DNA of 39,367 nucleotides from Clostridiales bacterium (GCA_003559095.1 PWMW01000218.1:1-39367); one strand, 5' to 3'. Shown: positions 15,371-24,010, counted from the stretch's first letter. Numbers and translations are program-made. The notes: generated from the letters alone by a model not told the origin.

Positions 15371-16531
15371 TTACTGAAAGATGCCTGTTAGCCGTTGGAA
15401 CAAAAGGATAGCAGAGTCCAAAGCCACACGGGCAAACCCGGCCCGTTCCACAGAAGCGGCAGCTCGTAAGGGAAGTTCACGCAGCAGTCGCCCATCATGA
15501 CTGATGGATAAGGTTCCTACGGGCTGGCCTTGTGTTAAGGGAGCCTCCAACGTGTCCAGCAGCAGGTGTGTCTGCAGAGCGTTGGCTGTGCCCCGAGGGA
15601 TGACAATACTCTTCACATCCGTCGTTAGATAGACTCCTTCGCGGCCTTTGTACACCCTTTGAATTGAAGCCGGGAGGAGTTCGGCGGTGCTGACCGTTTC
15701 GAAACTGCGAAAACCATAGTTAAGCAGATTGACTGCTTCGTTCTCTCTTACTCGCTCATTCTCAGCACCAAGAATCACCGCGATCAGCCGCCGGCCGTTC
15801 TGGGTGGCCGTGGCCACCAAATTGTAGCCGGCAGCACTAAGGTATCCGGTCTTTAGTCCATCCGTACCTTCATAACGCCAAAGCAGTCCGTTACGGTTGT
15901 TCTGCACAATGGGACTCGACTGCGAACGAGGTTGGTAGCCGTAGGAGCGGCGCTGATGATAATCTAAGGCTTCAGGATGTTCTCGAATGTAGTGGTAAGC
16001 TAACCATGCCATATCTTCTGCTGTGATGCGATTCTCCGCAGAAAGACCATGAACATCCACAAAATGTACATCCAGACCCAGTTCCGCCGCCTTATCGTTC
16101 ATCCAGCGAACGTAAAGACTTTCTGTTCCTGCCAACGCCTCCGCAAGAGCCACTGTGGCGTCATTTCCGGATACGACGGAAATCCCGAACAGAAGTTCCT
16201 CGATGGTGATCTGTTCGCCGATCTCCAAAAACATCTGCGACCCGCCCATGCGCCAAGCTCGTTCACTGACCAGTGACACATCCTCCAGAGCAGCTCTGCC
16301 CTGCTGGATTTGGTCCAGGGCGATGTACATGGTCATAACTTTGACCAAACTGGCGGGAACACGGACGTCCGCTGGGTTCTCGGCAAACAAGATCTGACCA
16401 GAATCCACGTCCAACAAAACCCCTGCAGCGGCGTTCACAGAAAACGATGGCGTCGTCTGTCCTTGGACGGCAGGTGAAACGCCGAGACACAACAGCAGGA
16501 TGACCAAGGTAATAAGTACGGATGCTTTCAT
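15371..16531 (-). CDS. dacF: D-alanyl-D-alanine carboxypeptidase (DacF-type low-mass PBP)
   Basis: A penicillin-binding protein 5-type enzyme that trims the terminal D-alanine of peptidoglycan peptides outside the membrane. The 386-residue product begins with a signal peptide (MKASVLITLVILLLCLG, cleavage likely near residue 24). It has the three active-site motifs: SLVK at 61-64, SGN at 121-123 and KTG at 227-229. A C-terminal beta domain (PBP5_C type) follows and the protein ends in an amphipathic-looking segment (FARVALDSAILLFQRLTGIF), probably the membrane anchor. The ATG shares its A with the yraN stop (TGATG), with AAGGGAG upstream. An upstream TTG in frame would spoil the signal peptide. 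Assignment to DacF rather than DacB or DacA is by general resemblance. Confidence 0.92.
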   Translation of the reverse strand: MKASVLITLVILLLCLGVSPAVQGQTTPSFSVNAAAGVLLDVDSGQILFAENPADVRVPASLVKVMTMYIALDQIQQGRAALEDVSLVSERAWRMGGSQMFLEIGEQITIEELLFGISVVSGNDATVALAEALAGTESLYVRWMNDKAAELGLDVHFVDVHGLSAENRITAEDMAWLAYHYIREHPEALDYHQRRSYGYQPRSQSSPIVQNNRNGLLWRYEGTDGLKTGYLSAAGYNLVATATQNGRRLIAVILGAENERVRENEAVNLLNYGFRSFETVSTAELLPASIQRVYKGREGVYLTTDVKSIVIPRGTANALQTHLLLDTLEAPLTQGQPVGTLSISHDGRLLRELPLRAAASVERAGFARVALDSAILLFQRLTGIFQ

Positions 16532-16863
16532 CAATTCGTGACTCCCTTCAGCCAATGGATGCGGCCGTTCTCCATGGCAACCACATCAAACCGATATTCT
16601 TCGGACATAGAGTTCGTTGTCTGGAGATAGTGTATGGCCGTTTGGCGCATGCGGTAAAGTTTCGCTGCGGTTACGGCCTCCAACCCCGAACCAAACGTTT
16701 GCTGCGAGCGGTATTTCACTTCAACAAAAATCAACACACCGTGATGTCGCATAACAAGATCAATCTCGCCAAAGCGACAGCGCCAGTTCTCAGCCACCAA
16801 CTGCAGGCCCTGCTGCGTAAGGTATTGGCGAGCCTTGGTTTCCCAGAATTTACCAGATTTCAC
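16531..16863 (-). CDS. YraN family (UPF0102) endonuclease-like protein
   Basis: A 110-residue protein with the restriction-endonuclease-like core of the YraN family: TKARQYLTQQGLQLVAENWR, then FGEIDLVMRHHGVLIFVEVK, where the acidic residues (E, D, and ExK) form the putative metal site, and YRFDVVAM near the end. Its role is unproven; it may be a nuclease in DNA repair or recombination. The GTG start forms a GTGA overlap with the preceding HD-GYP gene and has GAGGATTC upstream. Placement next to rnhB is the usual one for this family. Confidence 0.92.
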   Translation of the reverse strand: MKSGKFWETKARQYLTQQGLQLVAENWRCRFGEIDLVMRHHGVLIFVEVKYRSQQTFGSGLEAVTAAKLYRMRQTAIHYLQTTNSMSEEYRFDVVAMENGRIHWLKGVTN

Positions 16864-17927
16864 GAATCCTCGACAATCCTTTCCACAAAGCAGCCGTTTG
16901 CTTCCGCCAAATCCATCTCATAGGGGTTTTTCAGAGGTTCGCCTATCTTGTTAAACAGGAGCCGAACCACAGGTCGTTCCGGGAACTGATGGTTTGTGGC
17001 CACGACCATGCCGCTTTCCCCCTGGTTTAGCTGGACGATGCAGCCCACGGGAAAGGGCGCTACACAACGCGCAAAGACATCGGTGAGGAACGGATCGAAC
17101 TGCACGCCCTGTAATCGCCGAATTTCGGCCAAGGCCTGCTTTGGATGCAGGGCCGCTTTGTAGGGCCGAGCACTGGTCATGGCATCATAGGCATCGGCGA
17201 TACCGCAGATCCGGGCGTTTAGCATAATTTCATCCTGCTTGAGTCCCCGGGGATATCCCTTGCCATTGGGACGTTCATGATGCTGGTAGGCTACGTGCGC
17301 ACTGGCCAGTGATAGTTCGGGATGCTGCCGCAAAACCTGCCAGCCGTAGTTTGAGTGATTCTGCATTTCTATCATCTCAGCCTCGTCTAACCGGCTCGGT
17401 TTCTTGAGAATATGTTCTGGTACAGCGATCTTACCTAAATCGTGCAGGATGGCGCCAATGGCGAGATGCCGCAGATCCAGTTCGTGCATGCCGCTCTTCG
17501 TTCCGATCATGACAGACAGTACGCACGTGTTTACACAGTGAGCAAAGGTATAGCCATCGTAGGAGCGAACATCGTTAAGGCCCACCAGGACATTGGGGTC
17601 GGCGGCCACTTCATCCAAGATGGCCTTGACGCTTTTGTGAATGGGTTCCATCGAAAAGGTCTGACCGAGGCGAACTTCCTGGAACACGGAGCGGATCGTC
17701 TCGATGGCGGCTTGCCTCGTGGCGGCCGAAATGGGTTCTGGCAGTTCTGGCACATCAATACCATCGCGCTGAACATAGACGCCCGGGAGGCCCATGGCCT
17801 CCAAACGACGCACATAATTTGCTTTCAACTTGACGCCGCGGTTCAGAAGTACCCGACCATCGTCGGTGTAAACAGGTCGCGCCAAGATCATGGTATCCGC
17901 AATGTTGGGCAGAGGTACAAACTTCAT
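16860..17927 (-). CDS. HD-GYP domain phosphodiesterase (probable cyclic-di-GMP hydrolase)
   Basis: HD-GYP proteins hydrolyse cyclic-di-GMP, the signal that switches between motility and biofilm. The 355-residue product has an N-terminal region of about 120 residues (NIADTMILARPVYTDDGRVL), then the HD-GYP domain: His130 (FAHCVNTC), HD at 162-163 (LHDLGKIAVP), HHE at 216-218 and GYP at 224-226 (HHERPNGKGYPRG), and ARICGIADAYDAMTS. A C-terminal beta-rich tail of about 60 residues follows (PFPVGCIVQLNQGESGMVV). Metal ligands look intact, so activity is predicted. No signal peptide, membrane segment or receiver domain. It lies in the lepB-rnhB-yraN cluster, where this family is not usual in B. subtilis. 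Start ATG with AGAGGG upstream. Confidence 0.92.
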   Translation of the reverse strand: MKFVPLPNIADTMILARPVYTDDGRVLLNRGVKLKANYVRRLEAMGLPGVYVQRDGIDVPELPEPISAATRQAAIETIRSVFQEVRLGQTFSMEPIHKSVKAILDEVAADPNVLVGLNDVRSYDGYTFAHCVNTCVLSVMIGTKSGMHELDLRHLAIGAILHDLGKIAVPEHILKKPSRLDEAEMIEMQNHSNYGWQVLRQHPELSLASAHVAYQHHERPNGKGYPRGLKQDEIMLNARICGIADAYDAMTSARPYKAALHPKQALAEIRRLQGVQFDPFLTDVFARCVAPFPVGCIVQLNQGESGMVVATNHQFPERPVVRLLFNKIGEPLKNPYEMDLAEANGCFVERIVEDS

Positions 17928-17946
17928 GTAAGCAGAGCCCTCTCTT

Positions 17947-18537
17947 CTATGTTACACCGGCGAAACTTTGACGGTGAATGGGACATGGTCCGTACTGCTG
18001 CAGGGCAGCTTTGTGTTCTTTGGTGGGATATCCTTTGTGACGCTGAAAACCGTACTGCGGATACTGGTCATGCCATGCTTCCATTTCATGGTCGCGGGTG
18101 ACCTTGGCAATAACGGAGGCAGCAGAGATGAGGCTGCAGAGGCGATCCCCGCGGATCAATGTTCGTTGGGGAATCAACAAGTCGGGAATACACTGATTAC
18201 CGTCGACCAGGCAGAGATCCGGCTCTAGGGGTAGTTGATCCACGGCTCGGTACATAGCCAAGAGCGCTGCCTGCAGAATATTCACGGCGTCGATTTCCTG
18301 CGGCGAAGCCCGGCCAACCCCAACAGCCCCCACCTGGTGGATTGCAGCGAAGCAGCGCTGGCGGGCTGCGGGCGTCATGGCTTTGGAGTCTCGCAGGCCG
18401 GGGATGTCTACATCCAAGGGCAGATACACGGCGGCGGCCACTACGGGGCCAGCCAGGGGCCCGCGTCCTGCTTCATCGATGCCCACGATGGTCCGATAAC
18501 CCAACTCCATCAATGAGCGCTGGCGATCGTTTATCAC
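17947..18537 (-). CDS. rnhB: Ribonuclease HII
   Basis: RNase HII cuts the RNA strand of RNA-DNA hybrids and removes single ribonucleotides from DNA. The motifs GIDEAGRGPLAGPVVAAAV, RDSKAMT, VDGNQ and ISAASVIAKVTRD give the DEDD catalytic acids. I place the start at the GTG of 18535-18537 because GGAGG stands 12 bases upstream. A TTG at 18558 that overlaps the rbgA stop (TTGA) lacks a site, and an ATG at 18510 would give a shorter product. The start is the least certain part. Gene order rplS-(lepB)-rbgA-rnhB is as in Bacillus. Confidence 0.95.
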   Translation of the reverse strand: MINDRQRSLMELGYRTIVGIDEAGRGPLAGPVVAAAVYLPLDVDIPGLRDSKAMTPAARQRCFAAIHQVGAVGVGRASPQEIDAVNILQAALLAMYRAVDQLPLEPDLCLVDGNQCIPDLLIPQRTLIRGDRLCSLISAASVIAKVTRDHEMEAWHDQYPQYGFQRHKGYPTKEHKAALQQYGPCPIHRQSFAGVT

Positions 18538-18554
18538 GAGAATCTGCCGCCTCC

Positions 18555-19373
18555 TCAAGCCGTTGTTGACGTTAGCGGGGGACGTTCCAGAGAAATTCGA
18601 CCTAACTTACCCGTGCGGAAATCCTGGAGCAGGGCTTTCGCCGCCAGTTCCGTATCCACCACGCCGCCGGAGCGCAGGCAGCCGCGGCGCCGGCCAATCT
18701 CGTCCAGCCACTGCAATCCTTTGGTCACTGTTTGATAGCGTTGGGGTAAGATGTCCGGATAATGCTTCTCCAGATAATTCACCAGCCAAAGAGCAGTTTC
18801 CTCCCAATCGAAGATATCATCGCGAATGGCCGCTATCAATGCCAACCTCCGGGCCGCTTCTTGGTCGTCGAATTTCGGCCACAACACGCCAGGGGTGTCC
18901 AAAAGCTGAATATTTTTGGCTTTGATCCACTGCCTTCCTCGAGTTACACCCGGTTTGGCTCCGGTTTTGGCGCTGCTGCGCCCGGCCAACCGGTTAATCA
19001 AAGTAGACTTACCCACGTTGGGAATACCGACGATCAACGCCCTGGGCAGACGGCGTTTTTTCGGGGCCAGTGTCTGCATGGCTTGGATCAGATGGCCGAC
19101 ACCCTTCGACTGTTGGAGATCCAACACCACAGCGGACACTGCCTCTGTCCGCCAGAAGGCTAACCACTGCTCAGTCACGCTGGGGTCGGCTAGATCCTCC
19201 TTTGTCAGAGCAATGAGCACCGGCTTGGCGTTGATTGCCTGCAGATCAGGATTCCTCGTACTAACGGGGGCACGGGCATCGGCAAGCTCAACCACCATAT
19301 CTACCTGCTGTAGATGGTCGAGGATTTCTCGCTTTGCCTTGGCCATGTGGCCAGGATACCATTGAATGTCCAC
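18555..19373 (-). CDS. rbgA: Ribosome biogenesis GTPase RbgA (YlqF)
   Basis: RbgA is a circularly permuted GTPase needed for late assembly of the 50S subunit. The 272 residues show the permuted order: the G4-type motif at 57-60, G1 at 116-123 (GIPNVGKS), the G2-region threonine in KPGVTRG, and G3 at 159-162 (DTPG), then the C-terminal helical ANTAR-like RNA-binding domain. The start IQWYPGHMAKAKRE is characteristic. The G4 motif reads TKED where the family normally has NKxD. Start is GTG with TGAGGA upstream, 18 bases after the lepB stop. Confidence 0.95.
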   Translation of the reverse strand: MDIQWYPGHMAKAKREILDHLQQVDMVVELADARAPVSTRNPDLQAINAKPVLIALTKEDLADPSVTEQWLAFWRTEAVSAVVLDLQQSKGVGHLIQAMQTLAPKKRRLPRALIVGIPNVGKSTLINRLAGRSSAKTGAKPGVTRGRQWIKAKNIQLLDTPGVLWPKFDDQEAARRLALIAAIRDDIFDWEETALWLVNYLEKHYPDILPQRYQTVTKGLQWLDEIGRRRGCLRSGGVVDTELAAKALLQDFRTGKLGRISLERPPLTSTTA

Positions 19374-19391
19374 GATGCAGTCCTCATTTCA

Positions 19392-19940
19392 TCAGCGTAG
19401 TGACGTTGGAGTTCGGTGAAGCTCCACGGCCGTTAGGGGCCAGTACGTCAATAAGGCGCGACCCACAATATGTTCGACAGGAATGAAGCCCACGTCAGGA
19501 TAGCGGCTGTCGTCGCTGTGCCGGCGATTATCACCTAGGACAAAATAGTGATCATCAGGGACTCGGACAGGTCCGAATGCAGGAGCATTGTATGGACCGA
19601 GACTGGGTCCTTGGGCGTAGTCTTCAGCCAATACCTGTCCATTGTGGTACACCATGCCGTTGCGGATGGCAATCTCGTCACCGGGAAGCCCAATGATCCG
19701 TTTGATGAATTTGCGCCGTGTATCCGTGGGATAGCGGAAGATCACCACATCACCCAGGGCCGGGGAGCGAAAACGATAGGAGATCTTATCCACGAGCAGA
19801 CGTTGACCATGAACCAAGGTAGGCTCCATGGAACGGCCCTGGACATGGAACGATTGGGCGATAAAGGCAATGATGAACAATGCAAAAAGAACCGCCACTA
19901 CAAAGGCATGGATGTATTCTTGGAGCTCCGTCCGTTCCAT
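19392..19940 (-). CDS. lepB: Signal peptidase I
   Basis: The membrane enzyme that removes signal peptides from Sec-exported proteins. The 182-residue protein has one N-terminal membrane segment at about 10-30 (FVVAVLFALFIIAFIAQS), the nucleophile Ser37 (GRSMEPTL), the general base Lys80 (KFIKRIIGLPGDEI) and the box FVLGDNRRHSDDSR. Size and single membrane helix match the Gram-positive SipS type. The ATG at 19938-19940 has GGGAGGGAAACTGC upstream. A longer in-frame start at 20003 would run through the rplS terminator. It lies between rplS and rbgA, which is common in Clostridia. Confidence 0.96.
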   Translation of the reverse strand: MERTELQEYIHAFVVAVLFALFIIAFIAQSFHVQGRSMEPTLVHGQRLLVDKISYRFRSPALGDVVIFRYPTDTRRKFIKRIIGLPGDEIAIRNGMVYHNGQVLAEDYAQGPSLGPYNAPAFGPVRVPDDHYFVLGDNRRHSDDSRYPDVGFIPVEHIVGRALLTYWPLTAVELHRTPTSLR

Positions 19941-19972
19941 GCAGTTTCCCTCCCTGCGCGCGTTGCAGAACG

Positions 19973-19998
19973 AAAAAAGGGGAGTGAGTTCACTCCCC
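19973..19998 (-). terminator. Rho-independent terminator after rplS
   Basis: On the minus strand GGGGAGTG, loop AACT, CACTCCCC is a perfect stem followed by six T. It begins eight bases after the rplS stop and ends the ylxM-to-rplS operon. Confidence 0.9.
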
Positions 19999-20006
19999 GA
20001 CACTGG

Positions 20007-20354
20007 CTATGACATACGACGTTCTTTGATACGAGCGGACTTCCCTGAACGCTCCCGCAGATAGTACAGCCGTGAACGGCGAACTTTTCCGTGACGCACC
20101 ACTTCAATGCGGGCAATCCGGGGTGAGTGAATGGGGAAGGTTCGTTCGACACCAACGCCTTGGGAAATTTTCCGAACAGTGAAGTTCTCGTCGATGCCGG
20201 CACCCATGCGGCGCAGCACAACTCCTTGGAAAATCTGAATCCGTTCGGTGTTTCCCTCTACAACCTTCACGTGAACTTTCACGTTATCGCCGCCGCGAAA
20301 TTGCGGAATGTCGGTCTTCAGTTGTTCTTTTGTGATACTTTCAACGATATTCAT
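20007..20354 (-). CDS. rplS: 50S ribosomal protein L19
   Basis: L19 sits at the subunit interface of the large ribosomal subunit. The 115 residues carry [50 protein letters not shown] and the end [19 protein letters not shown], all family hallmarks at normal length. ATG start with AAGGAGGACATG upstream, two bases after the trmD stop. It is the last gene of its operon, followed by a strong terminator. Confidence 0.98.
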   Translation of the reverse strand: MNIVESITKEQLKTDIPQFRGGDNVKVHVKVVEGNTERIQIFQGVVLRRMGAGIDENFTVRKISQGVGVERTFPIHSPRIARIEVVRHGKVRRSRLYYLRERSGKSARIKERRMS

Positions 20355-20356
20355 GG

Positions 20357-21112
20357 TTAGACATGTCCTCCTTTCTTGCGATCCTCAGATTGGATCTCCT
20401 CCACCAGCTGCAGAACTTCCTGCGGCAGTTGGGGTCTATCCAGCAGGTCTGGTCGACGCTGCAGTGTTCTTCGAATGGATTCCTTCAAGCGCCAGCGCCG
20501 AATTTGGCCATGATGGCCGCTGAGCAAAACGGCGGGCACTTCCATATTGCAAAATACCCGGGGCCGTGTGTAATGGGGGTGTTCCAACAGCCCATTGTAA
20601 AAGCTGTCCTCCGGGGCAGATGCTTCCGCACCCAGCACCCCGTCAATCAGTCTGCCCACGGCATCAATCAACACCATAGCCGGCAGTTCGCCGCCGGTTA
20701 GTACATAGTCCCCTATGGACAATTCCACATCCACATACAGGTCGCGCAAGCGCTCATCGATTCCTTCGTAGTGACCGCACAGAAGGATGAACTGGGACAT
20801 GACGGCCATATCCGAAGCTATAGACTGGGTCAATGTCCTGCCCTGCGGGGTCAAATAGACCACTGGACCTGGGTTGCTCATTTGGACAAATTCCAATGCC
20901 CGGGCCAGGACGTCGGGCTTCATGACCATGCCAGCACCGCCTCCGTAGGGCGTATCGTCCACAATGCGGTGCTTATCTTGGGCGAAGTCGCGGATATTCC
21001 ACAACGAGATCTGGATGATCCCCTGTTTGCGCGCTCTTCCAATGATGCTGTGACTCAAAGGTCCTGCAAACATTTCTGGAAACAGCGTCAAAACATCAAT
21101 ACTCAAGGCCAT
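20357..21112 (-). CDS. trmD: tRNA (guanine-N1-)-methyltransferase TrmD
   Basis: TrmD methylates G37 of tRNAs with SAM to prevent frameshifting. The 251-residue product shows [11 protein letters not shown] at the start, [37 protein letters not shown] and [19 protein letters not shown], the knotted SAM site. The start ATG lies two bases after the rimM stop with only a weak AGGA site 14 bases upstream, so translation is probably coupled to rimM. Order rpsP-khpA-rimM-trmD-rplS is standard. Confidence 0.97.
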   Translation of the reverse strand: MALSIDVLTLFPEMFAGPLSHSIIGRARKQGIIQISLWNIRDFAQDKHRIVDDTPYGGGAGMVMKPDVLARALEFVQMSNPGPVVYLTPQGRTLTQSIASDMAVMSQFILLCGHYEGIDERLRDLYVDVELSIGDYVLTGGELPAMVLIDAVGRLIDGVLGAEASAPEDSFYNGLLEHPHYTRPRVFCNMEVPAVLLSGHHGQIRRWRLKESIRRTLQRRPDLLDRPQLPQEVLQLVEEIQSEDRKKGGHV

Positions 21113-21114
21113 GG

Positions 21115-21645
21115 CTAATCCAGAAGTCCTTTCATCAGCTGAATGGTAATAACACCCTGCTCCACGTCGATATCCTGGACAACATCCTCAATGACCGGTA
21201 TCAAGATGGGCTGGCGCCGTTTGGGATCCGCTGGCCGCACGGAATAGACATCGTTGGCCCCCGTCTGCAGCACATCTTCCACTGTGCCGAGATATTGGCC
21301 CTCCGTGGTAATGACCTTCAATCCGATGAGCTCAAAGATGTAATGCCGGCCTTCCGGCAGCGGCACAAGGTCTTCCGGCTGCACCTGCACCAGCAGCCCC
21401 TTCAGCTGTTCGGCTTCATTGATCGAATCAATACCTGCCAGTTTCACAATGACGCTGTTTTGCTGAAAACGAACCGCTTCCACGGCATATTCGCCGTGCA
21501 GCGTGTGCCCATCGCGGTCAAAGAGCAGCAAGCTTTCCATCGCAGCGAAGCGTTCGGGAAATTCTGTCTGCGGACGAAGCCGCAGTTCCCCCCGAAGTCC
21601 TTGTGTCCGGCCGACTTCACCAATGACGATCCATTTTACATCCAT
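21115..21645 (-). CDS. rimM: 16S rRNA processing protein RimM
   Basis: RimM helps mature the 3' head of the 30S subunit and binds S19. The 176-residue protein has the N-terminal domain (VIGEVGRTQGLRGELRLRP) and the C-terminal PRC-barrel (YIFELIGLKVITTEGQYLG, then TGANDVYSV and PILIPVIEDVV). I take the ATG at 21643-21645, which has TAGGTGTG seven bases upstream. A GTG at 21657 directly after the khpA stop has no ribosome site. Confidence 0.95.
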   Translation of the reverse strand: MDVKWIVIGEVGRTQGLRGELRLRPQTEFPERFAAMESLLLFDRDGHTLHGEYAVEAVRFQQNSVIVKLAGIDSINEAEQLKGLLVQVQPEDLVPLPEGRHYIFELIGLKVITTEGQYLGTVEDVLQTGANDVYSVRPADPKRRQPILIPVIEDVVQDIDVEQGVITIQLMKGLLD

Positions 21646-21657
21646 CGGCGGACACAC

Positions 21658-21888
21658 CTAGTCCACAATGTCCACATGGACCCTTGTGCCCTGCTTCATA
21701 GCTGCTGCTTTGGTGACGGTACGGATGGCTTTGGCTACTCGTCCCTGCTTGCCAATGACGCGTCCCATGTCTTCTTGGGCTACCCGCAGTTCAAACACAG
21801 TCTCATCGTCTCGTTCCACGACGGTGACGGAGACGCTATCTGGATCATCCACTAACGAACGTGCGATAAACTCAACAACATCTTTCAT
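21658..21888 (-). CDS. khpA: KH-domain RNA-binding protein KhpA
   Basis: A 76-residue single KH domain protein (YlqC in Bacillus). The GxxG loop is in MGRVIGKQGRVAKAIRTVTK. KhpA pairs with KhpB (Jag/EloR) to bind many transcripts and affects cell elongation in streptococci. KhpB is not in the window. ATG start with AAGGAGGGACTATCC upstream, between rpsP and rimM as usual. Confidence 0.94.
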   Translation of the reverse strand: MKDVVEFIARSLVDDPDSVSVTVVERDDETVFELRVAQEDMGRVIGKQGRVAKAIRTVTKAAAMKQGTRVHVDIVD

Positions 21889-21907
21889 GGATAGTCCCTC
21901 CTTACCC

Positions 21908-22174
21908 TTAGTTTTTGCCAGCGGTGAATTTTTCCATTACACCACTCTTCTTCAGTAAGGAACGAACAGTATCCGACGGCTGGGCACCCTTTTGCAGCCA
22001 GTCTAAAGCTTTTTCTTCATCCACCTTGATTTCCGCAGGCTCTACAATGGGGTTGTAATAGCCCAAAGAATCAATGAAGCGGCCATCTCGCGCAGCGCGC
22101 GAGTCTGCAACTACCAAACGGTAGAACGGACGCTTCTTTTGACCCATTCTCTTTAAACGAATACGTACTGCCAT
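21908..22174 (-). CDS. rpsP: 30S ribosomal protein S16
   Basis: S16 stabilises the 5' domain of 16S rRNA. The 88 residues include [39 protein letters not shown] and a typical C-terminus [23 protein letters not shown] start with a near-perfect AGGAGGTGA eight bases upstream, fitting high expression. A small hairpin (22212-22226) lies between ffh and this gene. Confidence 0.98.
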   Translation of the reverse strand: MAVRIRLKRMGQKKRPFYRLVVADSRAARDGRFIDSLGYYNPIVEPAEIKVDEEKALDWLQKGAQPSDTVRSLLKKSGVMEKFTAGKN

Positions 22175-22211
22175 GATCTTTCACCTCCTGCTTGCGCAAA
22201 TATCTATTCCA

Positions 22212-22226
22212 CCTCACAATGTGAGG
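22212..22226 (-). other. Small hairpin after ffh
   Basis: CCTCACATTGTGAGG on the minus strand forms a six-pair stem with a three-base loop, three bases after the ffh stop. No U tract follows. It may be an RNA-stability or processing element between ffh and the highly expressed rpsP. Confidence 0.35.
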
Positions 22227-22229
22227 GGA

Positions 22230-23567
22230 TCACCCAAATAGGGAAAACCGCTTCTTCGCTTTCTTCTTCATCTTGTCGCTGCCACCGGTTAACTGCTTCA
22301 TCATCTGCTTGGTCTGTTCGAACTGTTTTAGCAGCCGGTTGACATCCTGCACGCGGACGCCAGAACCGCGAGCGATTCGCTTGCGCCTGGATCCTCCGAT
22401 AATCTGTGGTGAGCGACGCTCGTCCGGTGTCATGCTGTCAATGATAGCTTCCACCCGCCGCAGCTGTCCCTCGTCCACTTCCATGTTCTTCAACTGTTTG
22501 CCCACACCGGGAATCATCCCCATCAGTTGGTCAATGGGCCCCATGTTCTTCACCTGCTGGAGCTGTTCCTTAAAATCCTCTAAGGTGAACTCCGCTCGCT
22601 GCAGCTTGGCCGCCATGGCCTCAGCTTTCGACCGGTCCATGCTGGCTTCTGCTTTTTCGATGAGGCTGAGCATATCACCCATGCCCAAGATACGGGACGC
22701 CATGCGGTCCGGATGGAATGATTCGAGACCGTCCATCTTTTCACTGGTACCAGCAAATTTGATGGGCTTGCCAGTGACCGCTTTGACCGAAAGGGCTGCA
22801 CCCCCGCGGGCATCGCCATCAAGTTTTGTCAGAACAACACCGTCAATACCTAACTGTTCATTGAAGGACTCGGCCACATTCACAGCATCCTGCCCGGTCA
22901 TGGCATCCACAACCAACAAGATCTCATGGGGCCGAACTTCCGCCTTAACGTTGACCAATTCTTCCATCAAGGTTTCGTCGATATGCAGTCGACCCGCCGT
23001 ATCCAAGATCAACACGTCGCTGCCATGTGCATCAGCATGCTGCCGCGCTTCCCGAGCAATGCGCACAGGATCCTCTTGACCGAGGGTAAACACGGGAACT
23101 TCAATCTGTTCTCCTAAGACCTGCAGCTGCTTAATGGCTGCTGGTCGGTAGATGTCTGCAGCGGCCAACAGCGGTCGGTGACCCTTGGCCTTCAGCATTC
23201 GGGCCAGCTTAGCCGAGGCCGTGGTCTTTCCGGCACCCTGCAGACCCACCATCATAATCACTGTGGGCGGTCGACTGGCGAACGTCAGCTTGGCTTGGCT
23301 GCCACCCATCAAGTTGGTCAGCTCTTCATTCACGATCTTGATAACCTGCTGCGCTGGGTTGAGGTGTTCAAGCACTTCGCTACCAACGGACCGTTCCTTG
23401 ATCCTGTTGACAAAATCCTTAACCACTTTGTAGTTGACGTCCGCTTCCAGTAGCGCTAAGCGAACTTCCCGCAGGGCTGCGGTAACATCTTTTTCGGTGA
23501 GCTTACCCCGCCCGCGCAGTTTCTGCAGCGTATCCTGCAGACGGTCGGCTAGATTTCCAAAGGGCAT
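22230..23567 (-). CDS. ffh: Signal recognition particle protein Ffh
   Basis: Ffh binds signal sequences and the SRP RNA and delivers ribosomes to FtsY. The 445 residues include the N domain, the GTPase G domain ([40 protein letters not shown]) and a methionine-rich M domain (MGMIPGVGKQLKNM, SRRKRIARGSGVRVQDVNRL) ending in a basic tail KMKKKAKKRF. ATG start with TTAGGAGGTAAGAGC upstream, and the ribosome site overlaps the ylxM stop. No SRP RNA gene is seen in the window. Confidence 0.98.
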   Translation of the reverse strand: MPFGNLADRLQDTLQKLRGRGKLTEKDVTAALREVRLALLEADVNYKVVKDFVNRIKERSVGSEVLEHLNPAQQVIKIVNEELTNLMGGSQAKLTFASRPPTVIMMVGLQGAGKTTASAKLARMLKAKGHRPLLAAADIYRPAAIKQLQVLGEQIEVPVFTLGQEDPVRIAREARQHADAHGSDVLILDTAGRLHIDETLMEELVNVKAEVRPHEILLVVDAMTGQDAVNVAESFNEQLGIDGVVLTKLDGDARGGAALSVKAVTGKPIKFAGTSEKMDGLESFHPDRMASRILGMGDMLSLIEKAEASMDRSKAEAMAAKLQRAEFTLEDFKEQLQQVKNMGPIDQLMGMIPGVGKQLKNMEVDEGQLRRVEAIIDSMTPDERRSPQIIGGSRRKRIARGSGVRVQDVNRLLKQFEQTKQMMKQLTGGSDKMKKKAKKRFSLFG

Positions 23568-23578
23568 GCTCTTACCTC

Positions 23579-23944
23579 CTAACTGTCACTGAACAGCTCT
23601 TGCACACCGGCGGTCAACTCCTCAACACGCTGGGCCAAATCTTGGCGCCCGCCGATTTTAAGGTCTTCCGATAGGGTGCTGAGCTGTGCAGTAATCTCTT
23701 CCAGGGTTGTCTGCCGCTGTTGATGTCTTGCCACCAAACCTAGTTTGGCTTCAAAGTCTTCCAGTGTCTGGGTGGAGCGTTTGAGCATATCATAGACGGC
23801 CTGCCGGCTGATGTCCAGTTGTTCGCTGATTTCACCCAAGGAAAGGTCATCATGGAAGTACATTTCAAAGATATCCTGCTGCCGCTTTGTCAACAACGGG
23901 CCGTAAAAATCGAACAACAGGCTCATTTTCAGGGTCTTATCCAT
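23579..23944 (-). CDS. ylxM: YlxM family DNA-binding protein
   Basis: A 121-residue helix-turn-helix protein of the YlxM/p13 family, encoded next to ffh in Gram-positives and thought to modulate the SRP pathway. The sigma-70 region-4-like HTH spans about 18-62 (LTKRQQDIFEMYFHDDLSL, SEQLDISRQAVYDMLKRS), followed by a helical tail. ATG start with an AGGGGGG site. It has its own strong promoter (23983-24010) and begins the operon running to rplS. Confidence 0.93.
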   Translation of the reverse strand: MDKTLKMSLLFDFYGPLLTKRQQDIFEMYFHDDLSLGEISEQLDISRQAVYDMLKRSTQTLEDFEAKLGLVARHQQRQTTLEEITAQLSTLSEDLKIGGRQDLAQRVEELTAGVQELFSDS

Positions 23945-23982
23945 AATGCCCCCCTGTTAAGCAAAATGGCTTTACAGATGCT

Positions 23983-24010
23983 AGTATACCACGCAGGTGC
24001 CATATGTCAA
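23983..24010 (-). promoter_or_regulatory. Strong promoter for the ylxM-ffh-rpsP-trmD-rplS operon
   Basis: On the minus strand a perfect TTGACA (24005-24010) is followed after 16 bases by TATACT (23983-23988), which is also extended by TGG (TGGTATACT). Predicted start of transcription is near 23976, with a leader of about 30 bases to ylxM. Confidence 0.85.

Noticed and set aside
22273-23079. 268-residue plus-strand open frame antisense to ffh
   Set aside because: Composition (Ser, Arg, Thr) is typical of the reverse frame of a conserved gene. Ffh motifs are intact on the minus strand.
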